38,410 nucleotides of DNA, taken from NCBI GenBank assembly GCA_024704765.1, contig JAKMXF010000363.1, forward strand, positions 1-38,410, in the 5' to 3' direction. The translations under genes and the position numbers were made by a program. The notes beneath the pieces were generated by a model that was given only the letters and a program-made list of their open reading frames with translations, was not told the DNA's origin and made no database searches. Each line of letters starts with the position of its first letter. Position 1 is the stretch's first letter. Origin of the DNA: Oopsacas minuta (lineage: Eukaryota > Porifera > Hexactinellida > Lyssacinosida > Leucopsacidae). Below are positions 1 through 11,131 of this stretch, piece by piece.

Positions 1-1075
1 CTCAGAAGTTTGTGTCTCTTAAACTTGGAGTTAATATCCGTACAGTTCAGCGTTGGTGGCGACTTTTCAAGAATGATTTGACATTAGAAAACAAAGGGGG
101 ACGTGGCCGTAAATCGTCCATATCGAAAGTTGCCAAGATTGTAATTACTAAATCAATTGGCAAAAAACGACAGTCTGTACGTGGTCTATCCAAGAAATTA
201 AAGTTGAAAGGTCATTCCGTATCTCAGAGTACAGTGTACCGTTATTTGACAAAAGAAAAGGGCGTAAAATCTTACAAATGCCGGCGGCAGCCGTTAATAA
301 CAGAGAAAAACATGGCTGCTAGGTTAAAATTTTGCAAAGAACGTGTCAATTGGACAGCAAATGATTGGAAAAACATAATATTTACAGATGAATCACCGTT
401 TGAGTCAAATCATCCCCCAAACAGGAAAAATGATTGTGTTTGGGCGAGAAACGCATTGGATGTCGAGCCGTTCAGATGGTAAAATTTCCAAAGAAAATTC
501 AAGTATGGGGTATGATGTCACATCGTGCACTGTCGGAGTTACATTTCATTCCCGTTGGACAAACTGTATCTGCAGAGTACTATGTTAGTGAGATACTGGG
601 TAAAACTTTAATGTCTACAATGAACAGAAGCGAGAAAGAGGCACAGTTGTTGAGAGGAAAATGTTAAAAAATATGTCCCGTGCGATATTTCAACAAGATG
701 GCGCTCCAGCTCACACGGCAAACATGACACAAAATTGGTTGAGAAGTAACCTAAAGAGTTTTTGGGCGAAAGGTACCTGGCCAGCCAACTCTCCAGACTT
801 GAGTCCCATTGAGAACATATGGTCGATTTTGAAAGATGATCTAGATTCAATAGGTGAGATAAAAGACATAAAAATGTTGGAAAATCGACTGAAAACAGCA
901 TGGTCCAATATTTCACCAGAGGTTTTGGACAAATTGATGGATGGAATGCCAAAATGAATCCATAAGTGTATTGAACTTAGTGGTGGATATATTGGCAAAT
1001 AATTGTAGTAATATATCTAGTATTCTATTAGTTATGTAATATTGTATAACACGACATCAATTGTGAAACACCCTG
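1..1075 (+). mobile_element. Tc1-like DD37E element, copy 1 (left end outside window)
   Basis: The right end is visible: an inverted-repeat terminus ends in CACCCTG at 1069-1075, followed by TA (1076-1077), the target dinucleotide of this superfamily. The left end and the start of the transposase lie beyond the window. The transposase resembles that of the complete element at 14708-16051, sharing the PPNR, KIQVWG and QDGAPAHTA blocks. The two terminal repeats are similar in layout but not identical, so they are related subfamilies rather than recent copies. Confidence 0.85.
3..957 (+). pseudogene. Tc1-like transposase (DD37E), frameshifted relic
   Basis: The transposase would cut and paste its own element in the nucleus. 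The first readable frame (from 3) has a helix-turn-helix region (VNIRTVQRWW), a second DNA-binding part and the first catalytic motif FTDE (Asp codon 387-389). The frame then shifts near 470, just before KFPKKIQVWG, and again near 638. The third piece (to the stop at 955-957) has QQDGAPAHTA (Asp 697-699) and SPDLSPIENIW. Thirty-seven residues separate the second Asp from the Glu, so this is a DD37E enzyme rather than the usual DD34E. All three catalytic residues survive, but the two frameshifts prevent a functional product. The N-terminus lies outside the window, so no start codon was assigned. Confidence 0.85.
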
Positions 1076-1317
1076 TATAGCCTATTATTTTCGAATTCAC
1101 TATCTTGTTCGATGTCTCAAGTTGCAAATGCCTAATTCAGGAAGGTAAATGTTTTGCCCTCTCGATAAAAAGATACCACGCCGTGAGTGGCCATTTCTCT
1201 TTTTGATCAGCGAAACTCTCTAAAATTATTTATTTCCAGTTTGGATTGCATGACAACTTCTAAATATATTGTTAAACAAAAAAAAAAGAGGCACAATATG
1301 AAAAAGAAGAAAGGAAA

Positions 1318-2937
1318 ATGAAGAGATTACATGCAGTTCAACCTTCGCAAGAATTTATAGAATGTGACTTTGAAGAGTTTGAATCTTTTGACTTGAGTAC
1401 ATCTAATACTTACAAGTATACACGTAATATAATCAATTACGAAATTTAGCCATAATGTGTGATAGATATTATCAAATTAGCGATCGGGCAGGCGCAGCTA
1501 TAGCTAACGCAGTACTGCAGGATTACGGTATTTCACACAGGAAGAAGATAGTCAAATTATTGATAGAAACAAACTCCGTAGATCTAGATTCTCTGTGAGA
1601 AAGGAATTGGCTAATGAGGCTCACGAAACTATCAACGATATATCTGCAATATATTTTGATGGCCGTAAAGATCAAACTCGAGTACTGGTAGAAAGAGAAG
1701 TTGGACATTTGCATCAGGATACTGTAAATGAAGAACATTATACTGTGTTGTCTGAACCGGGGAATCAGTATGTTGCCCATATAACACCAAGTTCTGGTAA
1801 AGCCAAAGACATAGCAAGGGAATTGACTGATCTTTGCAGGGAGCGTAATTTAAATTTAATGGCAGTTGGAACTGATGGAGCTCGTGTTAACACTGGAATC
1901 TACAATGGGTGTATTAGATTACTTGAATTAGAGTTCACAAAACCACTCCACTGGTTTATTTACCAATTACATGCGAATGAACTTCCATTGAGGCATCTCA
2001 TTCAAATAATAGATAGAAAAACCAGTGGACCCAATTCTTTTAAAGGAGTAATTGGTAAAGAACTTAATTGTGATTTTACTTGCAAACCAATTGCAGCGTA
2101 TCGTCCTTTATGCGGTAAAACTCAACTTATTGATTGCGATATCCTCAAAAATTTAAATAAAGATCAGAAATATCTATATAATATCAGTCATGCAGTTCAG
2201 AATGGTATTTGCTCATCTGAACTGGCATCGATGCAACCTGGTCCTATACATCATGGTAGATGGACAACACTGGCCAACAGATTACTTAGGTCGTACATTC
2301 TACGATACATCCCACACCTGAATTATCCCGACTTGTCAATTTTATTGTCAATTATTATGCACCAGTTTGGTTTAGAATCAAGAGTAACCTGATTCGCACA
2401 GACGGAGCTAAAAATATTTTTTTGTGATATCTTTGCTGCGAGATCTATCGGAGTCTGACCAAGAAGTAATTTGTGATGTGATCAGAGAAACTCATATTTT
2501 TGTCATCCAAAAAATCCCCTGTTATCGATGCTTGCAGATAATGATGAACAAATTAGACATAAGGCAGTGAAGACTATTTTAGATATGCGAATTAACAGTT
2601 CATCATTTAGACCGATTGAAATTCGCCCATTTAATCTTCCTTCAATAAGGTTCACTGCTGAAACATATGTAAATATGATTGATTGCGAAACCTCCTTTAT
2701 CACTGAACCGCCTTTTACAAGATATCTCACAAAAGAAGTACTAATTAATTGTCTACGTGCTCCACTAGAAATTCCAGCACATCTATGTCATACACAAGCT
2801 GTTGAGAGAACTATTCAATTAGTCACTAAAAGTTCGTGTTCAGTAACAGGAGAGATGCGAGACATGGATTAATTCTTTCAACCCTAACATCAAGAGAAAA
2901 AATGTCCGCATTTGAGTCAAAGAAAGATTATGCAAGT
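1318..2937 (+). pseudogene. Relic of an unnamed invertebrate transposase-like protein
   Basis: I recognise this as a degraded member of a protein family I recall from invertebrate genomes, where it is annotated only as uncharacterised; I cannot give a secure family name. A first ORF begins at ATG 1318 and stops at 1447-1449. The recognisable body starts near 1446-1455 with CDRYYQISDRAGAAIANA, shifts frame near 1540, then runs open from about 1545 to 2392 with TDGARVNTG, LHWFIYQLHANELPLRH and GRWTTLANRLLR. After a broken stretch, 2528-2872 holds a C-terminal part ending CHTQAVERTIQLVT. The conserved Asp-containing TDGxxxNTG block and the HTQAVER block suggest an RNase H-like transposase fold, which is inference. 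There are at least three frame breaks, and I found no terminal repeats. Confidence 0.6.
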
Positions 2938-3054
2938 TAAATATACTTGATATAACATAATTGAATCATATACCCCGATAGATAAAAAAGCTAATAATTT
3001 TCAAATATTCGAAAAAAAGGGGGGTGAGTATAATATTAGAGTATGATATAATAT

Positions 3055-3702
3055 GCCAAGAAACTCTTGGAAACTTATGAGAACTGCGATTCTAGACGCC
3101 TAACAGAGATTATTACTGGTGACGAGACATGGGTATACTATTCAACACCATATAGCAAGTATAAGAAGCGATCATGGGTGAGGGGCGACGAACAACTGGC
3201 AAAAATTCCTAGGCCCGACTTCAGAAAACCTAAGATCATGTATACCATCTTCTTCAGTAGTCATGGAATTGTCTTGCAATTACCTTGTGAGAGTGGCAAG
3301 GCTGTTACTGCTACTTTCTTTACAGAGCAAGTGCTTCCAAATTTGATAAAAAATATAGAAAAGTACCGCCCGAAAACCGGAACTCGAGGAATGAAGATTT
3401 TAATTGATAACGCCAGTTTCCATACAGCTAAGCTTACTAAAGATTTCTTGGATGTAGAAGGGTTAGAATTACTTCCCCATCCACCATACTCACCAGACCT
3501 AGCTCCGTGTGATTTTTCGCTATTCCTCAAGCTTAAAATCTACCTTCAAGGCAAAGACTTTAGCACATTACAAGCACTCGGAACGGGCCTGTACCAGTAC
3601 ATCAATCCATCCCCGAAGAAGAGTAGAGAAATGTGTTTTACAAGTGGGTGGAAAGGTTATAACTTTGTGTATCTGCAGGAGGCGATTACTTTGAATAAAT
3701 AA
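3055..3702 (+). pseudogene. mariner transposase (DD34D), N-terminus missing
   Basis: This is an uninterrupted frame of about 215 codons that corresponds to the catalytic part of a mariner transposase. It starts abruptly at AKKLLETYENC with no DNA-binding domain; the family is usually about 345 residues, so roughly the first 130 are gone. All three catalytic Asp residues are present: GDETW (3121-3123), DNASFHTA (3406-3408) and SPDLAPCDF (3511-3513). The last two are 34 residues apart, as in DD34D mariners. The end of the frame differs from the usual C-terminus and may contain a late frameshift. With no N-terminal DNA-binding half, it cannot bind its own ends. Confidence 0.85.
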
Positions 3703-3776
3703 TATAGTAAATTAGTGTGTATAGTGTTTGTATCATATTCTATGACATCACCAGCAAGACTTATTGAACGCCCTAG
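3055..3776 (+). mobile_element. mariner element, left-truncated
   Basis: The right terminus is recognisable: an inverted repeat reading ACTTATTGAACGCCCTAG ends at 3776 and is followed by TA (3777-3778). No matching left terminus occurs upstream of the transposase fragment. Similar but distinct termini are seen at 21985-23072, the other mariner copy here. Confidence 0.75.
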
Positions 3777-4034
3777 TAGCAGCCAAGAAAATGTTGTTGG
3801 TCAGTGTTATTGTATTAGTATATATAATCCTATAGCATACAAATCGCGTTCTTGTACTATCATTAAATTATGCAATAATCCCAGCATCAGGAAATTAAGG
3901 CCATAGCTTACGAAATACTTAATTATTACTACCCATAATGCAAATTTTCGATAAGCATAAATAAAACAAGGTAACGTATCTAACATAATAAGTTTGAAAC
4001 TGTGTGTTCGCGAATACACAAAAGTTTCAAATAC

Positions 4035-5446
4035 ACTGCAACATAACCACTCTTCTGCTGTATAGCAGCCTTGAGGCATCTGGGAACGTTCTCAACTGAA
4101 ATATGTAACGTTTCCAACGGAATGTTGGCCGATTCATGCAACAAAATTACTTCAAAGAGTCCAAATTACGATGAGGTTTAGAGTACGCATTTTTCTCAAA
4201 AATTGACAAATAGCAAAGTCCAGCGGATCCAGACTGGACTTGAGGGGGTAGGCCATTCTTCCTTAGACAAAATCCGGGAATATCATCAGAAAGTCACTCC
4301 TAAGTGTTTCTAGTTGTGTGTATAGGAGCACCATCCTGTTAGAAGAAACGCGCGATTATTGAACATTGTTTCTTCAAGTTATATGTTTTACATGAAACAA
4401 AATAATCTCTTTGTAAATGTCTATTTTGATATTGACCCCAAGGGGGACGAAAACTAAAGGTCTCCGGCTCTCAAAAGAAATCCTTGTCTAAATCATTATA
4501 GGTCGTATTTTCTGGACTCACTTTACCAATCGATGGTCCTCAGGGAATAAGATACCATCGTAATAAAATTCAGTCCTTTGTTTGTTAAAGCCTCTTCTAC
4601 GGTAAACCATTTCTCATCTGAGAACACAACTTTATCGAGGCTCACAGTAGCGTATCGATTCAAGAAGCCTCTGCTTCTTGCGAGTCTCTTCCCCTGAATT
4701 GATTGAGAAAGGAAGTTGACTGGCTTTCTCTTGAAAGAAAACATGCCTAAATCCTTTTTCACAATAGTTCGAAGAGATTCAAGGAGAAATTTCAGTTCTA
4801 AGGTCATTTTCCTTATACACAGTCGGAGATTTCGCCATATTCGACTCCACACCGAGTATTTCGTCCATTTTGAAGTTGAAGACACTGGACGACCAAATAA
4901 GGCTTGTCATTCGTACTATCTGTCTCACAATATCGCTTGATAGTGCGATAAACGAACTTCCTATGCTTCTGAGAGATTCTTAATGCCATTATGATTTCAC
5001 TTGGACTCTTCGCTCATAAACAGGGCGGGAACCAGTAATGGTGTTAACAGTGCTGTTAACAACAAATGTAAGATTGCAGCTGTTAACAGCTATCGGTAAA
5101 TACAACTTATTTCTACCTGTTCTTCCATCTATCTATCATCAAAATCTGTATATCTGAGAGAATTTCTTCAAAAAGTAGCTATCATATCAGTAAAGCATCA
5201 TTTTGCTATAACTTTGCCCTGGTGACTCCTGTGTTATTATTGCCGCCATATTGCATTCTGAATTTTCAAGGAACAAAGACAGCTATAACCAAAAGCTGGA
5301 ATATCGAAATTTGGCAAAGATATATATGGGAATCGTGGTTGCAAAAGCTTGGCGGTTAACAGCTAACAACAAAACTTGCTGTTAACAGCAATTTCACCAC
5401 CCTTGGTCATAAAAAATAATATTACTGATGTCCGCTCCTTCTCTAT
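4035..5446 (-). pseudogene. maT-type DD37D transposase relic, split by nested element
   Basis: Read on the minus strand, the N-terminus begins near 5446 with EKERTSVI, is interrupted by the insertion at 5021-5413, and resumes with AKSPSEIIMALRISQKHRK and an RTIKRY block. The first catalytic motif VFSDEKWFTVEEA lies in the open frame 4523-4885. The second, QDGAPIHT, is at about 4320-4340, and the third region, LDPLDFA, is near 4220. A C-terminal tail resembling QQKGGYVE is near 4040. Several frameshifts and stops (for example before QDGAP and after the LDFA block) make it non-functional. It is a homologue of the transposases at 20288-21402 and 34375-35399. Confidence 0.75.
5021..5405. mobile_element. 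hAT-type non-autonomous element with 8-bp target duplication
   Basis: The ends begin CAGGGCGG (5021) and, on the other strand, CAAGGGTGG (ending 5405). Both sides carry subterminal GCTGTTAAC motifs (near 5050, 5085, 5355 and 5380). The flanks are ctcataaa (5013-5020) and gtcataaa (5406-5413), an 8-bp duplication with one mismatch, as hAT elements produce. Removing the element and one flank copy rejoins the maT transposase reading frame, which independently supports the boundaries. There is no coding capacity. Confidence 0.8.
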
Positions 5447-5450
5447 TATA

Positions 5451-6344
5451 AAAATGATGCCAAATTCTAGGTCAGGATCCTTATCTAATAATAAGATTGT
5501 CTTATGCGATGCTTAGTAATATGTGAAAAATATATAGCATTAGGAATCGTGCGTATGTTGAAACAATCTTGATAGGTTCAAATGGGACAAAGCTATTACT
5601 CATTCTGTAAATCTGTAAAAAGCTATTAATCACTATCAGGTAAATTGCACTCCATCAATGCACATTAGGAACATGCCTACCACATTGATATTAGAGAATA
5701 TATTCTTCAATCTCTAGTATCTACTAAAATTGTTACTCTCCATTTTTCAAAGTGTTTTATGGCTCAATTGATAACAGAGTCAAGTAATACCCTCTGAAAG
5801 CACGGAGTATGCTCTGCCGAAACTGTTGCTCAAAGGTAGTGGAGCATAGTGTATCTTTAACTCCTCGTTTAGTTGAACTGTTTAAAACAAATTTAAAGAA
5901 TGTGTTGTCGCTCAAACATGCTACTTCCGAATATATGTGTAACTGGTGCATTATGGGTGGAGAAATCCAGTAACAATAATTTTCACGGGAAGAGACCCAA
6001 TTCTTTCAATGGAATACTCCAGTTAAAATACTCGGTTAAATTCCTGCTGTGTCAAATCGCTGCGTGTTATGTGTACAGAAGCTTACCGATTTGGTCCAAA
6101 AAGCGAGCACACCCCTCAATCAAACATAGTTCAGTTGGTAGACCACTAGAGAACTCCCACAACAAGCAAATGAGGTAATGGACGCGAGTGTCTTGCATCC
6201 AACACAAGTTAAAATATTAGGGTTCATCTAGGGAAGAAAAATTAAATATCTGTTTTAGATAACACTGAAAGCGTCTCAGAATGTGGTAAGAGTAGTTTGG
6301 GGATAGATTTTCCACCTCTAAAAGGTTGATGTCCACTTCATATA
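5451..6344. other. No identified feature
   Basis: I see no recognisable gene or element. Short open frames at 5757-5951 (minus) and 5900-6178 (plus) overlap each other and match nothing I know. A minus-strand stretch near 6080-6110 ends in a GTAAGC donor-like sequence, but no matching acceptor or coherent frame was found. Confidence 0.4.
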
Positions 6345-6856
6345 CAGAATAACCTCTAAAAGTAGGATAGGTGTGGCCGGAGAGTTACCATAAACTCCCA
6401 CATTCCCCACTGGTAATTGTAGTAGTAATTGAGCGTACCTTGGATGGATAACCTGGATATCCGAACACATTTCGCAAATATAGTGTAACAATCGTCGTAA
6501 ATGAAAGTTTGGCAGCTATTATCCATGTATGAATTGTTACCATGAATTAATCGTCTAGCCCAAATTGTGATAATAGCTAGGATACGTCTAAAACTTGTGG
6601 TCTCGACTAATTTTTGTTATATATTATCAAATTTCTTGTAAATCAAGCATAAATATTGAGATTTCATGTATTTAACCACAAAAATCCCACTTACAGAGGT
6701 GAATTTCAATGAGATAAAGTATTGCTAGTTTCAAACTGCCCCTATTCCCCACTTGCAGAGGTAGATTCGTATGTGAAATTGCGAACACACTCTCTAAAAC
6801 CCCCACTTATAGCCTTTCTCCCGCATATAGAGACCCCATTTATAGAGGTTGTGCTA
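6345..6856. mobile_element. Non-autonomous element, pogo/Tigger-like ends, copy 1
   Basis: The left end CAGAATAACCTCT (6345) mirrors the right end, which reads TAGCACAACCTCT on the minus strand and ends at 6856. Both are flanked by TA (6343-6344 and 6857-6858). About 140 bp at the left end is closely similar to 30941-31085, including TTGGATGGATAACCT and ATATCCGAACACATT. The right half carries repeated ACCTCTnTAAGTGGG-like words (on the minus strand) at about 6687, 6750, 6800 and 6835, possibly transposase-binding sites. The pogo/Tigger assignment rests on end sequence and TA target only. Confidence 0.65.
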
Positions 6857-6858
6857 TA

Positions 6859-7245
6859 TTAGCTAATTCAAGTTCTCTTTCTCCTACAAATGTCTATTTG
6901 GCCTGACTTCGGTGACCTAATGGACAATTAAAGTCAAAAGAAATAAGAATCTGAAATCGAGCATAACTTTCGGAACAGAAAATCTATCCACAGTTTGGGA
7001 TAAAACATTGTTTACCGCTCAAATGGTTGGACAATATCTAGAAGTTGTCAAGATGAATCTAGACATCTTCAAATATAAGGAATTAAAATATGTGGTCAGT
7101 TTGGAAATGATTCGCCACTGATACCTCTGGGCTTCTATATTCTGCCCTAGATTATGGTTTGAATTCAAAGTTTTCCCCACAGTTGATTTGATAACCGCAT
7201 TGATAGCATTTGGCATTATGCCGGGTCTACACCCATGCCCGTATA
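6859..7245. other. No identified feature
   Basis: AT-rich sequence between two small elements. A short minus-strand open frame (7019-7216) has no recognisable motif. Confidence 0.4.
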
Positions 7246-7253
7246 CTTGGGAT

Positions 7254-7380
7254 CTGTGGCGTACCCAGCTCTTTCAATCGGGTGGGTCCACATCCCCATA
7301 CTATGGTGTGAGATTTTAGAAAGGTTTATGGTTAGAAAATTTCGGGGGTCATTGCCTCCTTGACCTAGGGTACGCTACCG
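7254..7380. mobile_element. 127-bp hAT-type miniature element
   Basis: The ends are CTGTGGCGTACCC at 7254 and, read on the minus strand, CGGTAGCGTACCC ending at 7380. The flanks cttgggat (7246-7253) and cttaggat (7381-7388) form an 8-bp duplication with one mismatch. Ends of the type (C)AGTGGCGTA..CC are common in hAT miniature elements. It is non-coding. Confidence 0.75.
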
Positions 7381-7388
7381 CTTAGGAT

Positions 7389-7712
7389 GAAAGAGACAAT
7401 TGTATTAGCTATTTGTGATGAGCACGATAGTGCAAAGGAAAATGCAAAACTATGTAAAGAGAGTGACAACCTCAAAGTACTGGATTATCACAGCACGGGA
7501 ACAGGGATCTCTTTATCTTCCAGAGTTGCATGTCACATGTGCGACATAATCTTTTGATAGTACGTATATTATTGTCGATAAAAAACTAAATAACTTGAAT
7601 AAAATTTAAGTAAGAAGAAATATAATTAAGCGGAGAGGGATAATGTACATGTTCAAGTAACAAGAAATAAATAGTTTCGAGGAACTGTATAATATAATCA
7701 AAACACCAGTTG
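7389..7712. other. No identified feature
   Basis: AT-rich, with no open frame of note and no inverted or tandem repeat that I can see. Confidence 0.4.
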
Positions 7713-8118
7713 GAGCGGATAGCCAGGAAATTGATCATAATGAAGTTGAAATTTGGTCGAATACTTGAAATGTTGGAATTTGATCAAAAATATTGTTGAA
7801 GCTGGAATCTGGTAGGAAGTATCTGTACTACAGATTAGATATTACTCCTTTCATTAGGAATCCAATGACCTGAAATCTCCCAGGCACCTGCAAGGGTCAT
7901 TTTCTTGTAAATTCAACAAAAACATATACCTTGCATCTAGTATTTCCCTTAATTTATGACCTAGGACACTCCAGTTACTCCTTTCTCGTCATGAATCCAA
8001 GAAACCATCTTCAATCGTCAGACTGTTTCAGAACCTCTTTCGATAGAATTTTGTATCATTTTCCAACTTTTCCAATCGATCAAATTCCAACTTCAGTTAT
8101 CGAACATATTCCGCTTTC
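7713..8118. repeat. Degenerate inverted-repeat element, about 400 bp
   Basis: The left arm (7713-7800) contains TGAAGTTGAAATTTGGTCGA and TTGGAATTTGATC. The right arm (8035-8118), read on the minus strand, contains TGAAGTTGGAATTTGATCGA, followed by GTTGGAAAATGAT. The arms are about 85 bp, imperfect, and separated by about 235 bp. The small plus-strand open frame at 7931-8143 lies in the right half and is probably incidental. I could not fix the exact ends or a target duplication. Confidence 0.5.
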
Positions 8119-8852
8119 GCGTTGGAGCCACCCGTGTGTATAGAAAATAAGTAGGTAATGTGTCACAATGGCAGAGTGCACCACATAATTTATACTACCA
8201 ATTATATAAAACAGTCCTTTGATTTGGAAACTGTCCTGTATTCAAAATATAGGTTAGCCAAATTTTTTGTAGTCATCATATTTGTAAAATAATAGGTTGT
8301 ACCATAGCCTACTTTAAATACTGCTAGACATGCCGCATAAACATTGAAAAAATCGGAGTCCGGTTTACTACCTGCATTTTAGATCTAATATGCTTCTTAC
8401 TTTCTATATATTCAACTTTCCTCAGGATTCTATATGTGATGAATCTTTTGCGACTACCTATGAAGTTCTCAGTAACCTAATATGTGATTTAGGCGCCATT
8501 AAGATTATGACATCAGCATATTTTAAATTGAGTATTTTAAGCATGCATTTTTTTACATAAAGTTATACATTGTATAATTTTCTGGTAGACATGTTTGAAT
8601 TCGTTAATACCTGCACAACTTAACATACTAATTATAGATTACTCAATACAACTAGTCACCTTCCATAACCATATAAAAATAAGTCCAGTGTTTAATTATT
8701 ATGGAACCAGAACTGTCAACAATTCACATATCTATTAGTGTAAATATGGTGTTAATTGTAACAGGTTTTTATCTTAGTTCCTAAATTTGAATATAGTTAA
8801 TTACTGAAGCCCTTTTATTCATCTATAGTAATTACTTAGTTAGTATATTCTT
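8119..8852. other. No identified feature
   Basis: Very AT-rich sequence with no usable open frame, terminal repeat or tandem repeat that I can see. Confidence 0.4.
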
Positions 8853-9904
8853 ATGCTTAATAAATGCGAGGTGTTGGGTGTCGTGTCGGCTATTCTGGCG
8901 GTCGAAGGAAGCACTTATTTCAATTCCCAAATAAGTTTTCTCTACAGGAAAGGTGGATCGAGTTCTTAAATAGAATAAATTACTCCTCAACTTCAAATTC
9001 AACTATATGTATAGATCATTTTGAAGGAAAGTATATAGTCCAGCATTCCAACAGACCGCAACTCAACTATTTACCAGATCCTATTCCTTCTATTCATCCA
9101 TTATCTATCCCCAAGAGTCAAAGAGTGATACCACACAAACATAGAAAACCTCCTGTCCAAAGCATCTATAAAGATGAACTCCCTTCATTTAAAGCTAAAT
9201 TCAAATTTGATACTCTGCAAGATATATCCTTATTCCTAACCACTTCCAATGAGACAAAGAATTGAAGATAGACATCAACGAGTCTCATATTGTAGCATAC
9301 CCTCCTAATATTGAGTCTGGGATTGTGGTGGTCAAGGAATGTATATATATCGAACAAAATTTTAATCTGCAGCTTAGCTATGAGGAGATTCCCCTTCCAG
9401 TCCCAGCATATATTAGGTAATTTCCTTTCTGTCAAGTTCGATCACTTGACATGCTAACTAACCTCTACCCTATTACTCGGTTCTTCGTCCTGGCAACAAT
9501 AAACAATCTGTTCCCTTAGCATTAACTATTTTCGAACCTACCACAACTACGGCACTTCTCCAGTACATTCCCAACCATACAGTCACGCCAGAATTTCTGA
9601 AACTCTTTCATTCATGGTGGCTGATAGTTAATGCAAAGGAAAGGTTTCATCCTAATCCTGTCGGTAGCTACCTGACATCGAATGACCGATAAAATCGTTA
9701 TCTACGTAAAATGAATGAGTGGTTTATCGAATGGAGAGATTCAAACGGACATTCAATGCTCTAATTTGTATTAATAATGTTATAGCCGACTTGATTAGTG
9801 ATTTGCTAGAGAGTGGCTATCAATTTGTTCTATCCGGAAAATTGAAAACAAATCCAAACAGATTCAAATTTGCAATTAGGAAAAATACGATCAACAGTTA
9901 ACGT
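8853..9904 (+). pseudogene. P-element-like THAP transposase, internally deleted relic
   Basis: The frame 8864-9265 encodes a THAP-type zinc finger: a Cys near residue 6 (another Cys in the preceding frame is consistent with a small frameshift at the start), an FQFP block at residues 19-22, Trp31, a CIDHF motif (residues 49-53, C-x2-H) and a Pro-rich stretch. The frame shifts near 9262 and runs to a stop at about 9420. Another frame at 9455-9690 contains a block ending VGSYLTSNDR with Trp-rich sequence. The frame 9719-9901 has TFNALICINNV and SGYQFVLSGKLKTN, which I match to the C-terminal TFxALHHT...YVLTGRLQTDxLE region of P-element/THAP9-like transposases. Family members are usually 700-900 residues; here the THAP domain and the C-terminal region are about 0.5 kb apart, so most of the catalytic core is missing. 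Terminal repeats were not found. Confidence 0.7.
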
Positions 9905-10507
9905 GATTCGATAAATCCATAGAAATCACCTTTCCTCATTTCTGCTAATAATAAGATATATTAATTCAGAATAAAAATCCCATGAAAAGTGTTTGGTGAC
10001 TCAAAAATAATACTAGCTATGAAGCTGTGACCCGCTAATAAGACCCCAAACAATATGTATCACTAACGCAAAGATTGTGCAGGTCCTTAGGAAGTCGCCT
10101 TTCTACTGCGATATAGGCGATTTTGTATGATTTTTGTAGATTCCGTTTCTAATCCAGGCCTAAAAGGACATTTCTTCGATTCTGGTAGGATACCTTAATC
10201 ATAATTCTTAGAAAATTGATACTTTCATTTGCGGTTGGAATAATGTATCGGGAACCGATTTTCTCTAGACCAAGTCAATGATTCAAAAATGGTATCGATA
10301 AATGTTAGAATGTACCAGCAATAAGTTACTTCAAATTCATTTACACAAAAGACAAAATATAAATCCATTAAATATTCATTTTATGTATGACAGAGATTGT
10401 AAATTATCAGTTGGGACTAAGCCGGAAATTCAAAGTTCAAAGGTTTGTTATGTAAAGTAAATGCTAGAATAAGTTTAGGATTGTATGAAGTATGATAATA
10501 ATAAGTA
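9905..10507. other. No identified feature
   Basis: Sequence downstream of the P-like relic. It may include its 3' end, but I could not find a terminal repeat or recognisable coding sequence. Confidence 0.4.
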
Positions 10508-11056
10508 CATTCCCAAGACAAAAGTATTCGTGCCCCACTAAATAGCCATGTACTGATTGTGCCATTTATCGACTACTATTCAGTGGGGAGCTAAGATGCG
10601 AAATGAAATATAAAGTTTGTGCTAGCATAAACTTGAGTGAAATTTGTATTTTTGACATTCCATGAGCTATTAACATATTAAGAATATAATGAGCTAATTA
10701 TATACTGGAAACAAGATATCAACAAATATATTGCATTTATTTGAAATCTCACTGCATAATTGGAATCTACATCCATGAATTACCCCAGAACCAAATTTTC
10801 TAAATATTAACAAAATTTCCTGATAGGTTATGGTTATTATTCATTTTGTGCCACTTGTGTCATAAGTGGTATAAGTGACAGAAATATATGTCATTAACTG
10901 GAAAATATTTTATGATGACTTTGAATGATATATTTCCTCACAAATTCATGATAATAAAGTTGTTAAGGCAAATTTCTGATTATATAATTGTAATTTATGT
11001 CTCTCTGCCACCTGTGCCACTTAGCATTTATTGGTGTTCCAATACTTTAGGAGAGG
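10508..11056 (-). mobile_element. 549-bp Tc1/mariner-type MITE, copy 1
   Basis: This is a copy, in opposite orientation, of 29041-29589; the two align end to end and both are 549 bp by my boundaries. On the minus strand it begins CCTCTCCTAAAGTATTGG and continues with TAAGTGGCACAGGTGGC and TTTGTGAGGAAATATA, all matched in the other copy. TA flanks both sides (10506-10507, 11057-11058). The other end reads CATTCCCAAGACAAAAG. It is non-coding; the plus-strand open frame 10888-11121 crosses its edge and is incidental. Confidence 0.8.
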
Positions 11057-11131
11057 TAGTATACATATATCGATTAATGATGATTAAAAAAAAGAATTTT
11101 GTAGTTATCATATATGAATAACATGAACAAT

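Larger units (their letters stand above)
3967..5450 (-). mobile_element. maT-type (DD37D) element relic interrupted by a hAT-type insertion
   Basis: A minus-strand transposase relic fills about 4035-5446 and continues on both sides of the insertion at 5021-5405. A possible decayed terminal repeat lies near 3967-4005, where ATAATAAGTTTGAAACTG recalls the AATAAGTTCTG core of the other maT copies. The opposite terminus was not found, so both boundaries are approximate. Confidence 0.65.

Noticed and set aside
3718-5020. A separate host gene between the mariner and the hAT-type element
   Set aside because: The minus-strand frames here match maT transposase order and motifs; the plus-strand frames are antisense or mariner tail.
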